From CAYWYR01 sp964462685 (GTDB taxonomy: Bacteria; Bacteroidota; Ignavibacteria; Kapaibacteriales; UBA2268): a DNA stretch of 64,000 nucleotides. How positions within the stretch are numbered: position 1 is the first letter of the stretch; the number at the start of each line of letters is the position of its first letter. A program made the position numbers and the translations under genes. The stretch lies in NCBI GenBank assembly GCA_964462685.1, contig CAYWYR010000001.1:1-64000 (forward strand). The letters are read 5' to 3'. A model generated the notes under the pieces. It did not search any database and was not told the origin of the DNA. It was given only the letters and a program-made list of their open reading frames with translations. This document shows positions 43,474 through 53,337 of the stretch, one piece after another.

Positions 43474-45939
43474 ATGAATATTGATCCAAAAGAAGAATTA
43501 CTCAGTTCCATTACCGATAGTGATATCGGCAAAAGCGATATACCTGAAAAGCTCACAGTATTGCCCCTCAGGGATGTCATCATTTTCCCCAATATGATTT
43601 TCCCGGTTTTGATCGGTAGGGCACAGTCACTAAAAGCAGTGGCCGAAGCTGTAGAGCGGAACAAGTATATGTTCGTATCGGCCCAGAAAAGTGCTGAGAT
43701 AGAAGAGCCCGCACAAAAAGATTTGTACAAACAGGGAACTATTGTCAAGATTATGCAGGTTATGCGGTTGCCTAACAATCTTCTTAAAGTACTTGTTGAA
43801 GGTATAATCCCGGGCAAGCTCAAACAGTTTGAAAACAGAGATGACTGTATGGAAGCCATTGTTGATCCTATCGAGCTTAAATATAAAAAGGGTGATAAAG
43901 AACTAAAAGCGTTGATCAAACATACAACCGATCAGTTTGATGGATATGTAAAAAGCAGCGGCAATCTACCGCCAGACATTATAAATGCTTTCAATAACAT
44001 AGAAGACCCCATCAGAAAGCTTTTCTATGCAGCTTCCAACATAAGTTCGGAACTTCCTAAAAAGCAAAAAATCCTGTCTCAGATATATCTTAAAAAAGCT
44101 TATTACGAATTATCGGCTGTTCTTGAAAGCGAACTTGAACTGCTGAAATTAGAAACCGAGATTGACAGCAAGGTAAATGAGAGTATTCAAAAAACACAAA
44201 AGAAATTCTATATACAAGAACAGATAAGGGCTCTCCAGAAAGAGCTGGGTGATGAGAACGGCGGCAACCCGGATATCGTCGATCTCGAAAAAAACCTTGT
44301 TGAAGCTAAGCTGCCACAGCATGTTCAGGAAAAAGCTGATGAAGAGCTCGCTAGGCTTAAAAAAACACCAGCTATGTCCCCCGAGTTCCCCATTAACAGG
44401 AACTACCTAGAACTGCTTACAAAACTGCCGTGGCACAAGAAAACCGATGACGTTCTCGATATCAAAGCAGCTAAGAAAATTCTTGACGAAGATCACTATG
44501 ACCTAGAAAAACCTAAAGACAGAATCTTGGAGTTTATCTCTGTTCTCTCTCTATCGGGAAACCTGAAAAGACAGATACTTTGTCTTTCAGGCCCTCCTGG
44601 TGTCGGCAAAACATCCCTGGCTAAGTCTATTGCGAAAAGTATCGGTAGGGAGTATGTCAGGATATCACTCGGCGGCATGAGGGACGAAGCGGAGATACGC
44701 GGGCATAGAAGAACCTACATCGGCTCGATGCCTGGCAAGATAATACAGGCGATGAAAAAAGCCGGAACCGTAAACCCTGTAATACTGCTCGATGAGGTTG
44801 ACAAAATGGCTTCAGACTTCAGAGGTGACCCAGCTTCAGCCCTTCTTGAGGTGTTAGACCCCGAGCAGAATGTCAACTTCAACGATCACCATCTTGAAGT
44901 GGACTATGATCTTTCCAATGTTATGTTTATCACTACTGCCAACGTGAAGTATAATATCCCTGGCCCGTTGCTCGATAGAATGGAGGTTATAGATATAAAC
45001 TCCTACCTCGATCCGGATAAGCTTGAGATAGCAAAAAACTATATACTTCCTAAATTACTCAAGGAGTTCGGCCTGGATAGCATCAATCTTATCATTAAAG
45101 ATAAAGCTATAATGGAGATCATTACAGGCTACACAAAGGAAGCAGGTGTCCGAAACTTGGAGAGGCAGCTATCATCCCTACTCAGAAAAATATCACGCAA
45201 ACTCTTGGAATCCTACTCAGCAGATACAAAGACTAACCTAAAGAATGAAGAAGCAAAAGAGGATTTTGTATTACTGGGCAAGAACAAGAAATTCATTGAC
45301 TTTGCTACAAGCCAAAAAATAGTAATAACTGATAAAGAAATTAAAAAGTATCTGAAAAATCCTATTTTCAGAACGAAAAGAGATGATCTTGAACCTAAGG
45401 TAGGTGTTGCAATGGGGCTAGCTTGGACTCCCACAGGGGGGGATACTCTTCCGGTAGAAGTCAATATCATGCCCTCCTCTTCAGAGAAACTCACCCTTAC
45501 AGGTAAGCTCGGCGATGTAATGAAGGAGTCAGCTACAGCTGCACTCTCATACCTAAGAGCCAATCAGGATCATTATGGCATCGACAAAGATGCTTTTGTG
45601 AAAAAGGAAGTCCACATCCATGTTCCTGAAGGTGCTATCGGTAAAGACGGCCCTTCCGCAGGAATTACTATGACTATGGCATTGCTATCAGCGGTAACGG
45701 AAAAAGAGCTCAGAGGTGATGTAGCTATGACTGGCGAGATAACCCTAAGGGGTAACGTGCTGCCGATAGGCGGTCTGAAAGAAAAGCTGCTCGCTGCTAA
45801 AAAGCTGGGTATTAAAATTGTTATCATACCCAAGGACAATGAAAGGGATCTTGATGAGATACCAAAAGCGGTAAAGTATGATCTTGAAATAATTCCTGTT
45901 GACTCAGCTGATGAAGCAAAAGCTATCGCGTTTCCTTAA
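43474..45939 (+). CDS. lon: Lon ATP-dependent protease
   Basis: An 821-residue LonA-type AAA+ serine protease that degrades misfolded and regulatory proteins. The N-terminal substrate domain opens LTVLPLRDVIIFPNMIFPV (about 27). The ATPase module has Walker A GPPGVGKTS (373-381) and Walker B VILLDEVDKM (436-445). The protease domain has catalytic Ser728 in DGPSAG and Lys771 in GGLKEK. The ATG at 43474 is preferred to an upstream TTG, which would place the promoter-like box inside the gene. Unusually, no heat-shock element is evident, so control is left open. Confidence 0.98.
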   Translation: MNIDPKEELLSSITDSDIGKSDIPEKLTVLPLRDVIIFPNMIFPVLIGRAQSLKAVAEAVERNKYMFVSAQKSAEIEEPAQKDLYKQGTIVKIMQVMRLPNNLLKVLVEGIIPGKLKQFENRDDCMEAIVDPIELKYKKGDKELKALIKHTTDQFDGYVKSSGNLPPDIINAFNNIEDPIRKLFYAASNISSELPKKQKILSQIYLKKAYYELSAVLESELELLKLETEIDSKVNESIQKTQKKFYIQEQIRALQKELGDENGGNPDIVDLEKNLVEAKLPQHVQEKADEELARLKKTPAMSPEFPINRNYLELLTKLPWHKKTDDVLDIKAAKKILDEDHYDLEKPKDRILEFISVLSLSGNLKRQILCLSGPPGVGKTSLAKSIAKSIGREYVRISLGGMRDEAEIRGHRRTYIGSMPGKIIQAMKKAGTVNPVILLDEVDKMASDFRGDPASALLEVLDPEQNVNFNDHHLEVDYDLSNVMFITTANVKYNIPGPLLDRMEVIDINSYLDPDKLEIAKNYILPKLLKEFGLDSINLIIKDKAIMEIITGYTKEAGVRNLERQLSSLLRKISRKLLESYSADTKTNLKNEEAKEDFVLLGKNKKFIDFATSQKIVITDKEIKKYLKNPIFRTKRDDLEPKVGVAMGLAWTPTGGDTLPVEVNIMPSSSEKLTLTGKLGDVMKESATAALSYLRANQDHYGIDKDAFVKKEVHIHVPEGAIGKDGPSAGITMTMALLSAVTEKELRGDVAMTGEITLRGNVLPIGGLKEKLLAAKKLGIKIVIIPKDNERDLDEIPKAVKYDLEIIPVDSADEAKAIAFP

Positions 45940-45982
45940 GGTAGTTCTTAAAAAAAAGGTTTTTCTTAAAAGTCTTATTTAA

Positions 45983-48253
45983 TCAGGCATGCATCATCGA
46001 CTGGGCAAGTCTTTTAGTGGCGGTGAAATCGGTTTTACCGCTGCCGAGTTTCGGTATTTCGGATACTTTGAGGATTTTACGTGGCCGGTACATAGCATGT
46101 AAATCGCTATGCTGTATTTTCGAGGTTAACTCCTCAACTTCGGCTTTCAGATTGGATACTAACAGTGCTATTATCTCACCTCTATTAGCGTCAGGTAAGG
46201 CCACAGCAGATAATTCTAGCTCCGCATCTCCTATTAACTGTAGCAAATGATCTTCTACCATCGCCAGGCTTATCATCTCCCCGCCGATCTTTGCAAAGCG
46301 GGAATATCTATCTACTATCTTTATAAAACCTTCTCCACTGATCCTGGCTTTATCTCCGGTTTTATACCAAGTCTGCCCGTCTTTTTCAAAAAGTACCTGG
46401 GCTGTCTTTTCATCTAAGTTATAATAGCCTTTCATTATCTGCGGGCCGGTTACAATCAATAAACCGTCTTGATCAAATCCCAGGTTCTCCTCTGTATCAG
46501 GGTCTATAACCATTGCACATGTCCCTGGCAGGCATTGGCCTACACTGCCGTAAATATTGCTCTTCTGTATAACACCTTCTTTCCTGTTCATAAAGTCCGG
46601 CAAGTTAACGCTTACCACAGGAGAGCATTCTGTGGTACCATATCCCTCATACATTGTTTTCATGAACTTAGATTCAAATGCAGTGCGTACTTCTTCCCTT
46701 AGTTTTTCGGCACCGAGAACTACGTATCTCAAAGTTGAAAAATCTTCAGCTTTTATTTTCGGACTTCTAGCGTAGATATTAGCAAAAGTAGATGTAGCGA
46801 ATAGAATTGTGCACTTGTTAGCCGAGACTAATTTGCCTACAGCTTGCGGATCGGTAGGGTCTGGGGCGCATACCTGCTTTATCCCTTCCACAAGTGGGGT
46901 CAGAGTCGTCGCTGTAAGCCCGAACGCATGGAATGGAGGTAGAGAGTTAAGGAAACAATCGGACTTTCTCTGGGCAAATACTAATGCTATTTGGTTTATA
47001 TTTGCTGCGATATTCCTGTGGGTAAGCACAACACCTTTGGGCTTGCCCTCACTTCCCGAAGAATAAAGTATAGCTGCCTCACTGCCCATAAGCGGAACGT
47101 CAAAATATTTGTCAATAAGGCTGCCTGTTGGTGTCGTAAGTACTTTGGCAACCATTTTAAGCAATGTCTTTTTATCCGTACCTTTAGAGATATCCTCAAG
47201 AATTACTACCTTGCAACCCGTTAATGCTTTATCTGTATCAAGCCCACGTTGCTTAAGCCGCTCCAAGAAAACCCTGGACGTATATACCGTTTTGATACCC
47301 GAGTCATTTATACTGTATTGTATAAGCTCCACCGATGAAGTATAATTCAGGTTAACAACCGTCTTGTTCACCGCCATACCAGCTAGGTTAGTAATGGCCG
47401 ATCCCGAACTTGAAGGCAATAGTATACCGATCCTTTTGTTCCCTCTATCTTGCTTCTGGATAAACTCCGTGAAAAGTAGAACGGCTACTATAAGTTTTGT
47501 ATTCGTATACTTTTTACCGTCAAAGTTTACAAGTGCAGTCTGGGTAGGTGTTCTTTTGGCATTTTTAATCCATGAGATAGGCACGGGGTTCAGATCGCTG
47601 GTGGCTCTTTCTAATACTAAAGTACTGATTTGATAAATTCTCTGCTTTAGAGCCCTGGAAGAAGTATGCCTATCCATAGGCTTACCAAAACCGATATAGA
47701 CTTTACGCCTGAAATTTTTCTTGGATGTCATCCTAAAGTAAGGATTGCAGTGCGAAAAGAAAGATCCCCAAAGCCCATGGAGATAAAATGGGACTATCTG
47801 GCAGTCAGCACTTTTGCCTATAATCTCGAATCCTCGCTTTATCTGCCCGATATGACCGTTACGGGTAAGCTGCCCTTCTGGGAACATCGCAATAGCTTCC
47901 CCAGCGTTGAGTGTTTCCACGACTTTGTCTATCGCTTTTTTACTGCTCGTTATAGATATGGGTACTAAGCCTGCCCACTGGAATATCTGCTTTAATACAG
48001 GAATCTTATAATACTGTTCAGCGATTACAAACTTTACAGGCCTATCCATTGCGAGGATGACAAACGCCCAGTCTATAAAGCTCTGGTGATTGCCCAACAG
48101 TAGGATACCACCTTTTTCCGGGATATTGCTTTTATCGACAGTATATAACTCATACTTCCATCCAAGGATGAACCTCAGGAATCTCTTAAGACCCCCCACC
48201 TTCTGATCCGCTTTGATCAAGGCGATAAAGAATACTAACACTATGGATAACAT
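45983..48253 (-). CDS. Aas-like acyltransferase/acyl-activating fusion
   Basis: A 756-residue bifunctional protein. Residues 1-210 are a PlsC-type acyltransferase after a membrane segment, with NHQSFID (His56, Asp61) and FPEGQLTRNG (124-133). Residues 225-756 are an AMP-binding acyl-activating enzyme with SSGSEGKPKGVVL (398-410), YGTTECSPV and YKTGDKARISGEGF motifs. The order matches E. coli Aas, which re-acylates lysophosphatidylethanolamine and activates fatty acids with acyl-ACP, though no transporter domain is present. It lies downstream of a MarR gene but is separated from it by a terminator. Confidence 0.9.
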   Translation of the reverse strand: MLSIVLVFFIALIKADQKVGGLKRFLRFILGWKYELYTVDKSNIPEKGGILLLGNHQSFIDWAFVILAMDRPVKFVIAEQYYKIPVLKQIFQWAGLVPISITSSKKAIDKVVETLNAGEAIAMFPEGQLTRNGHIGQIKRGFEIIGKSADCQIVPFYLHGLWGSFFSHCNPYFRMTSKKNFRRKVYIGFGKPMDRHTSSRALKQRIYQISTLVLERATSDLNPVPISWIKNAKRTPTQTALVNFDGKKYTNTKLIVAVLLFTEFIQKQDRGNKRIGILLPSSSGSAITNLAGMAVNKTVVNLNYTSSVELIQYSINDSGIKTVYTSRVFLERLKQRGLDTDKALTGCKVVILEDISKGTDKKTLLKMVAKVLTTPTGSLIDKYFDVPLMGSEAAILYSSGSEGKPKGVVLTHRNIAANINQIALVFAQRKSDCFLNSLPPFHAFGLTATTLTPLVEGIKQVCAPDPTDPQAVGKLVSANKCTILFATSTFANIYARSPKIKAEDFSTLRYVVLGAEKLREEVRTAFESKFMKTMYEGYGTTECSPVVSVNLPDFMNRKEGVIQKSNIYGSVGQCLPGTCAMVIDPDTEENLGFDQDGLLIVTGPQIMKGYYNLDEKTAQVLFEKDGQTWYKTGDKARISGEGFIKIVDRYSRFAKIGGEMISLAMVEDHLLQLIGDAELELSAVALPDANRGEIIALLVSNLKAEVEELTSKIQHSDLHAMYRPRKILKVSEIPKLGSGKTDFTATKRLAQSMMHA

Positions 48254-48286
48254 AAATACCTATTTATATCTTATCGAACAGAGTAT

Positions 48287-48323
48287 TTATTAAAAAACAA
48301 TGGGGAAACGATTCCGTTCCCCC
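48287..48323 (-). terminator. Terminator between marR and aas
   Basis: On the minus strand a GC-rich hairpin (arms 48302-48310 and 48315-48322, one bulged base) with a GAAT loop is followed by ATTGTTTTTT. It ends the marR transcript before the Aas-like gene. Confidence 0.82.
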
Positions 48324-48366
48324 AAATATATGAAAATATTCTAATTGTAGATTATTCAATTGTTTA

Positions 48367-48849
48367 TCAATCACCTATTTTCGTCAAACCCACACGTAAT
48401 TTTCGTGTTAGGTCGATAAGCTTTTCAAATTCGCCATCTTCAAAATCTTTGGTAACAGTATGTATTTTTTCCATATACATTTCATCAAGCTCGTCAACAA
48501 CGCTTTTTCCTTTGGGAGTAAGTGCTATGTGATACTTTCTTCTGTCGCCGTCAACTTTCATTCTCTCTATCAACTTCATCTTTTCCAGCCTGTCGATCAG
48601 TCCAGTAATATTGGATTTATCAACTAATAAAAGTCTGGAAAGATCATTCTGCGATAGCTGATCTTCACTGTCTCTGAGCAAAGAGAGAATATTGAACTGG
48701 GCGTCCGAAGCTAAGTGGTTAGAAAAGATATGCTTCGAGTTTTTCTTCAGTACGCTTGCTGTCCACAGTATTGACATTACTGCTTCATGATTCTTGAATT
48801 TAAATTCAACAGGAAGTTCAACTGCTTCGCGGTTATTTAAGTTTTGCAT
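48367..48849 (-). CDS. MarR-family transcription regulator
   Basis: A 160-residue winged-helix repressor. The DNA-binding part covers FNILSLLRDSEDQLSQNDLSRLLLVDKSNITGLIDRLEK, the recognition helix being SNITGLIDRLEKM, and the wing lies in MKVDGDRRKYHIALTPKG. The ATG at 48849 is chosen because the upstream extension is poor in family similarity and lies in the promoter region. MarR proteins bind palindromes and sense small ligands; the target may be its own gene or the Aas-like gene. The region upstream (48850-49012) is rich in imperfect palindromes. Confidence 0.88.
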   Translation of the reverse strand: MQNLNNREAVELPVEFKFKNHEAVMSILWTASVLKKNSKHIFSNHLASDAQFNILSLLRDSEDQLSQNDLSRLLLVDKSNITGLIDRLEKMKLIERMKVDGDRRKYHIALTPKGKSVVDELDEMYMEKIHTVTKDFEDGEFEKLIDLTRKLRVGLTKIGD

Positions 48850-49012
48850 AGTAACATATTCGTTTAGTTGATAGCGACAATTGCATTGGCATAGTTTAGA
48901 TCGCAATTATATAGTATATTGTGACACTATGCATTATATAACGATTATAACGTACAACGAAAGTTATATTGTCGATAGTTAACATTTAATTGAAAACTAT
49001 ATTACTTATCTT
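48850..49012. promoter_or_regulatory. AT-rich palindromic region upstream of marR
   Basis: Contains the dyad CATAGT/ACTATG (first arm in GGCATAGTTT, second in GACACTATGC, about 40 bases apart) and the imperfect palindrome CAATTATATAGTATATTG between them. Such sites could be MarR operators; none is a clean match. Confidence 0.3.
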
Positions 49013-50047
49013 TTATTTAGTAATTAGATTAATATAAAACCTCTTTAACATAACAGTTGATAGAGTTACTATTAGAATTGTAAAAATAGCTAACAACATG
49101 GATTCAAACCACGATAAGGATTCATTAAAAACTTTTGCTAATCCTATACCTGTCAACGCGCCGAAAAGAAATACCTCATGCAAGAAATATAGTATAAAAG
49201 TGTTCTTACCCATCCAAGTTAAAAATTTGATCTTACCGTATGAGTGATAAACAAAAAGAGATAGTGCCAATACCACTAATACCCACCCCAGCCATATAAA
49301 TCTATAACTGAATAAGTCAATTTTCAAGCCCCAAAAATAAGCTTCAGTTGTGAATATGCCCATAACATACCCGAGTGATATAAAAACGACCCCTATGGAA
49401 ATAAAAAATTTTCTACGAGATATAATTCTTTTACTCATGATGCCTAAACCCAATCCGAAAAACATATAGCCAGTCCAAGGTACCAGTTTGAAAACAGAAC
49501 CGTTGGACTTTGTAAAATAGTTGGCGATAGCCTCAGGCCATGATGTATAATCCAATTCCTGAAAGGCAGGTTCAAGCATAAAAAACAAAGTGCCGAGAAG
49601 AATGGTCAAAGCAGCTTTTGCAATTTGAGATATCTCACGGGTTAGCCTCAGATATAATGAGCATAATAAAAGTGATACACCTATCACATGCAGGATATGG
49701 ATAGTCAGAAAATAGGTGAAGGCTGGATCGCTCATATCTCCGAAGGAATATATAGCACGGAGATTCAGTCTCAGTAAATATCCAACAAGAACCAGCTGAG
49801 CCCCTCTTTTTGCTGTGAGGGTTAAAAAACGATTGCCAGCCTTATCAGAAGTCAGGTCTTTAGATTTAGAGTTATATATATGCCCTATCAGCAAACCGGA
49901 GCATACCAAAAATAGGGGAGCTGTTATTCCCCGCAAATAAGTCCATATATTATAGAGCATACTATCATCGGTTCTTAGCTCAGGGAGCAGTACTGAATCA
50001 ATGGTATGGCCTTGCAGCATCATGATAATCGCATAGCCTTTAGCCAT
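49013..50047 (-). CDS. Membrane acyltransferase (acyltransferase-3/DUF1624-like)
   Basis: A 344-residue polytopic protein with nine or so hydrophobic segments. The opening MAKGYAIIMMLQGHTIDSV has the conserved His after a short first helix, as in DUF1624 and acyltransferase-3 proteins, which move acyl groups onto sugars or other acceptors across the membrane. Six more codons upstream (ERLHFID) also match the family's usual lead-in R..xLDxxKG, but no ATG, GTG or TTG precedes them in frame, so the true start may be a rare codon. It diverges from leuS across 100 bases. Confidence 0.75.
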   Translation of the reverse strand: MAKGYAIIMMLQGHTIDSVLLPELRTDDSMLYNIWTYLRGITAPLFLVCSGLLIGHIYNSKSKDLTSDKAGNRFLTLTAKRGAQLVLVGYLLRLNLRAIYSFGDMSDPAFTYFLTIHILHVIGVSLLLCSLYLRLTREISQIAKAALTILLGTLFFMLEPAFQELDYTSWPEAIANYFTKSNGSVFKLVPWTGYMFFGLGLGIMSKRIISRRKFFISIGVVFISLGYVMGIFTTEAYFWGLKIDLFSYRFIWLGWVLVVLALSLFVYHSYGKIKFLTWMGKNTFILYFLHEVFLFGALTGIGLAKVFNESLSWFESMLLAIFTILIVTLSTVMLKRFYINLITK

Positions 50048-50097
50048 GTCGATAAAATGAAGCCTTTCTTTATTCGATGCCTTATCTATGATATAGT

Positions 50098-50105
50098 TAA
50101 CTTTG
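50098..50105 (+). promoter_or_regulatory. Possible -7 element for leuS
   Basis: TAACTTTG fits TAnnTTTG, 43 bases before the leuS ATG. The same bases upstream of lon (43434-43441) are identical. Confidence 0.4.
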
Positions 50106-50147
50106 TGATTCGAAAAGTATAAAGCAAAAATATAACATCCTCAGGCT

Positions 50148-52691
50148 ATGGCATACCCTTTTAGTGATATTGAAAAAAAATGGCAGAATAAATGGAAATC
50201 CGACAATAGATTCGCAGCTGATTTCCCATCGGATAAACCTAAATACTATGTTCTCGATATGTTCCCGTATCCATCGGGTTCTGGCCTTCATATTGGCCAC
50301 CCGGAAGGTTATACGGCAACCGATATCATGGGAAGGTATAAAAGAGCGAAAGGCTTTAACGTACTTCACCCGATGGGTTTTGACGCTTTCGGATTGCCAA
50401 CCGAACGCTATTCGATGAAGACTGGTATCCACCCTGCTGAAGCCACCGATAAAAATATCAATAATTTCAAGGAACAACTTACCTCATTAGGTTTCGCCTA
50501 TGACTGGGATAGAGAAATCAATACCACCGATCCCGAATACTATAAGTGGACTCAGTGGATGTTCCTACAGATATACGGGCATTATTACGACCATGAGAAA
50601 AAACAAGCACGCCCGATAAAAGAATTGGATATACCAGAAGGTATAACTGGCGATGAAGCTGAAAAATATAAAGACGACCATAGATTAGCCTATGTATCTA
50701 TGATGCCGGTTAACTGGTGTGCGGAACTTGGTACTGTATTAGCAAACGAAGAAGTAGAGGATTGGAGAAGCAAAGGATATTCCGTTGAGCGGAAACCTAT
50801 GCGCCAGTGGATGATTAGGATAACGGAGTATGCCGATAGATTGTTAAAAGGTATGGAAGAGCTTGACTGGCCGAACTCTACTCTCGATATGCAAAAAAAC
50901 TGGATCGGTAAAAGTACAGGTGCAGAAGTTATCTTCGATATAGAAGGCTTTGATGATCAGATTAAGGTATTTACTACTAGACCTGACACACTTTTCGGGG
51001 TTACTTATATGGTTCTTGCTCCTGAACATCCTCTCGTGGATATGATTACCATCGGTGGGCAAAAAACCCGTGTTGCCAAATACCGCGAACAGGCAGCCTT
51101 AAAAACAGATCTCGAAAGAGGGGAGATAGCTAAAGACAAGACTGGGGTATTTACAGGAAGCTACGCTATAAATCCGATCAGCGGCAAAAAACTACCTATA
51201 CTTATCGCCGATTATGTACTGATGGGCTATGGTACTGGAGCGGTAATGGCAGTTCCCGGCCACGATCAGCGTGATTATGATTTCGCTACAGCACTCGATA
51301 TGGAGATCATCCAAGTTGTTGAACCTAACAACCCGAAAGACGCCGACCTGAGCAAAGAGGCATACGCAGGCAATGGGAAAGCGGTAAACTCTTCATCCGA
51401 TATGCTTGATATAAACGGAATGAAAACAAAGGACGCTAAAAAAGCAGTTGTTGGCTGGCTGATTGATAATAGCAAGGGTAAGCCAAAAATCAATTTCAGA
51501 TTGCGAGACTGGCTTTTCTCCCGCCAAAGATACTGGGGCGAGCCTATGCCGATCATACATTTTGAGGATGGCACAAAACGGGCTATGGATTTAGACGAAC
51601 TTCCCCTTAGGCTACCCGATGTGAAAGAATATAAACCAGCAGGAACAGGCGAATCCCCTCTGGCAACGGTTGATGAGTGGGTAAATTATCATGACCCTAA
51701 AACCGGTAAAAAAGGACATTTAGAAACTAATACAATGCCGCAATGGGCAGGTTCTTGTTGGTATTACCTTCGCTACATCGATCCCAAAAACAACGACAAG
51801 CCAGTAGATCTTGAAAAAGAGAAATACTGGATGGGCGATACAGGAGTGGATCTGTATATCGGTGGGGCGGAACACGCTGTCCTTCACCTCCTTTACGCAA
51901 GGTTTTGGCATAAATTCCTTTATGATCTGGGTGTTGTAACAACCCAAGAGCCGGTGAAAAAACTTTTCCATCAAGGCCTGATAATGGGTGAGGATGGAAG
52001 AAAAATGTCAAAATCACTCGGAAATGTCGTAAACCCTGATGATATCGTTGCCGAATACGGTGCGGACTCCTTGCGTCTATACGAGATGTTCTTAGGCCCG
52101 CTGGAGCAGAGCAAGCCCTGGAATACAAAAGGTATTGACGGCGTATTCCGCTTCTTGGATCGTGCTTGGAGAATGATTATCGGGGATGAACAGAACGAAA
52201 CTGTTCTCGAAGAACGCAATATGACCGACGAAGAAAACTATATCCTTCATACTACTATTAAAAAAGTCGGAGAGGATATAGAGAATCTGTCTTTCAATAC
52301 CGCTATATCCCAGATGATGATATATGTAAATGAGACATTGTCACTGGAGACTAAACCTAAACAGTCTATCAAAGCCTTTATTAAGCTACTTGCTCCTTTC
52401 GCTCCCCATATAGCCGATGAAATGTGGGAAAGAATAGGGGAGTCCAGTGTTCTGACCAAAGAGCCTTGGCCTGAATACGACGAGGAAAAAACCGTCAAAA
52501 ATACATTCGAGCTTGTGATACAGGTATCTAGTAAGATACGGGCAAAAGTAGAAGCCAAAAAAGGCCTGAGCGAAGAAGAGGCTAAACAGCTTGCCGTAAA
52601 TGACGAGTCTGTTCAGAAAAACCTGGAAGGCAGAACTATCAGAAAAGTCATTTACGTTCAAGATAAATTGATAAACATTATAGCCGGGTGA
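50148..52691 (+). CDS. leuS: Leucyl-tRNA synthetase
   Basis: An 847-residue class Ia synthetase charging tRNA-Leu. HIGH motif at 48-51 (HIGHPEGY) and KMSKS at 619-623 are intact. Residues about 225-420 hold the CP1 editing domain with the TRPDTLFGVTYMVLAPEHP segment that hydrolyses mischarged tRNA. The anticodon-binding helices and small C-terminal domain complete it. It starts with ATG after AGG at a weak distance. A membrane-protein gene follows after 6 bases, so they are co-transcribed. Confidence 0.98.
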   Translation: MAYPFSDIEKKWQNKWKSDNRFAADFPSDKPKYYVLDMFPYPSGSGLHIGHPEGYTATDIMGRYKRAKGFNVLHPMGFDAFGLPTERYSMKTGIHPAEATDKNINNFKEQLTSLGFAYDWDREINTTDPEYYKWTQWMFLQIYGHYYDHEKKQARPIKELDIPEGITGDEAEKYKDDHRLAYVSMMPVNWCAELGTVLANEEVEDWRSKGYSVERKPMRQWMIRITEYADRLLKGMEELDWPNSTLDMQKNWIGKSTGAEVIFDIEGFDDQIKVFTTRPDTLFGVTYMVLAPEHPLVDMITIGGQKTRVAKYREQAALKTDLERGEIAKDKTGVFTGSYAINPISGKKLPILIADYVLMGYGTGAVMAVPGHDQRDYDFATALDMEIIQVVEPNNPKDADLSKEAYAGNGKAVNSSSDMLDINGMKTKDAKKAVVGWLIDNSKGKPKINFRLRDWLFSRQRYWGEPMPIIHFEDGTKRAMDLDELPLRLPDVKEYKPAGTGESPLATVDEWVNYHDPKTGKKGHLETNTMPQWAGSCWYYLRYIDPKNNDKPVDLEKEKYWMGDTGVDLYIGGAEHAVLHLLYARFWHKFLYDLGVVTTQEPVKKLFHQGLIMGEDGRKMSKSLGNVVNPDDIVAEYGADSLRLYEMFLGPLEQSKPWNTKGIDGVFRFLDRAWRMIIGDEQNETVLEERNMTDEENYILHTTIKKVGEDIENLSFNTAISQMMIYVNETLSLETKPKQSIKAFIKLLAPFAPHIADEMWERIGESSVLTKEPWPEYDEEKTVKNTFELVIQVSSKIRAKVEAKKGLSEEEAKQLAVNDESVQKNLEGRTIRKVIYVQDKLINIIAG

Positions 52692-52697
52692 TTTGTA

Positions 52698-53237
52698 ATG
52701 TTCGTCCAGGAAAATACAATATACAATTTCCAGAAATTTCGGAAAAGTCTCGATGAATCCGAAATAAGAACCCTGCCTATTGATAGCAGTATAAAAGAGA
52801 TACTTCTGAAAAGAAGAACTGTTGCTAAAAGTATATTCTTCGGGATAATGGGGCTTGCCGTACTATTCTATATCGTTACCCAAGTCCTTATCCCCGAATA
52901 TGAGCTCATCCTATGGGGGTCGATCGCATTTCTTGCCCTTTCAGCTATTCTAGGGTACTTTGTATATAACAAGTACACTAAAGACATAGCCAACGGTGAA
53001 ATGGAGATCGTAACAGCTACCGTTGATTCGGCCGAGCTGAACGACAACCCGCTCAAATCCAAGGTATTGCTTGTGCTGGATTCCGGGCGTATGTTTTATA
53101 TGCCGAGCATGGCATTCGGCAAAGTAGCCGATTTCGAGGGTATGATCGGTAAGAGAATGAGTATCTACTTTAGCCCTGTAAGCGGAGAAGTGCTATCGAT
53201 GAAAGGCGAAGGATTCGATCTAAGCGGATACAGTTGA
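52698..53237 (+). CDS. Two-helix membrane protein, unknown function
   Basis: A 179-residue protein with a basic N-terminal helical region, two transmembrane segments (about 43-63 and 69-90) and a soluble C-terminal beta-rich domain (about 100-175) with SKVLLVLDSGRMFYMPSMAFG. No family recognised with confidence. It starts 6 bases after leuS, so translation is probably linked, but no functional connection is evident. Confidence 0.72.
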   Translation: MFVQENTIYNFQKFRKSLDESEIRTLPIDSSIKEILLKRRTVAKSIFFGIMGLAVLFYIVTQVLIPEYELILWGSIAFLALSAILGYFVYNKYTKDIANGEMEIVTATVDSAELNDNPLKSKVLLVLDSGRMFYMPSMAFGKVADFEGMIGKRMSIYFSPVSGEVLSMKGEGFDLSGYS

Positions 53238-53337
53238 TACTGGTTGATATTGAAAAGTTTCAAGTTCCTGAAACTAAATCTTATATGATGGTACCATTAT
53301 ATGTATAGGTTCAAATAATTATAACAACATATTAGCC

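Noticed and set aside
46017..47968. Several plus-strand ORFs of 67-100 codons inside the Aas-like gene
   Set aside because: Overlap a clearly conserved gene in other frames and have no independent support.
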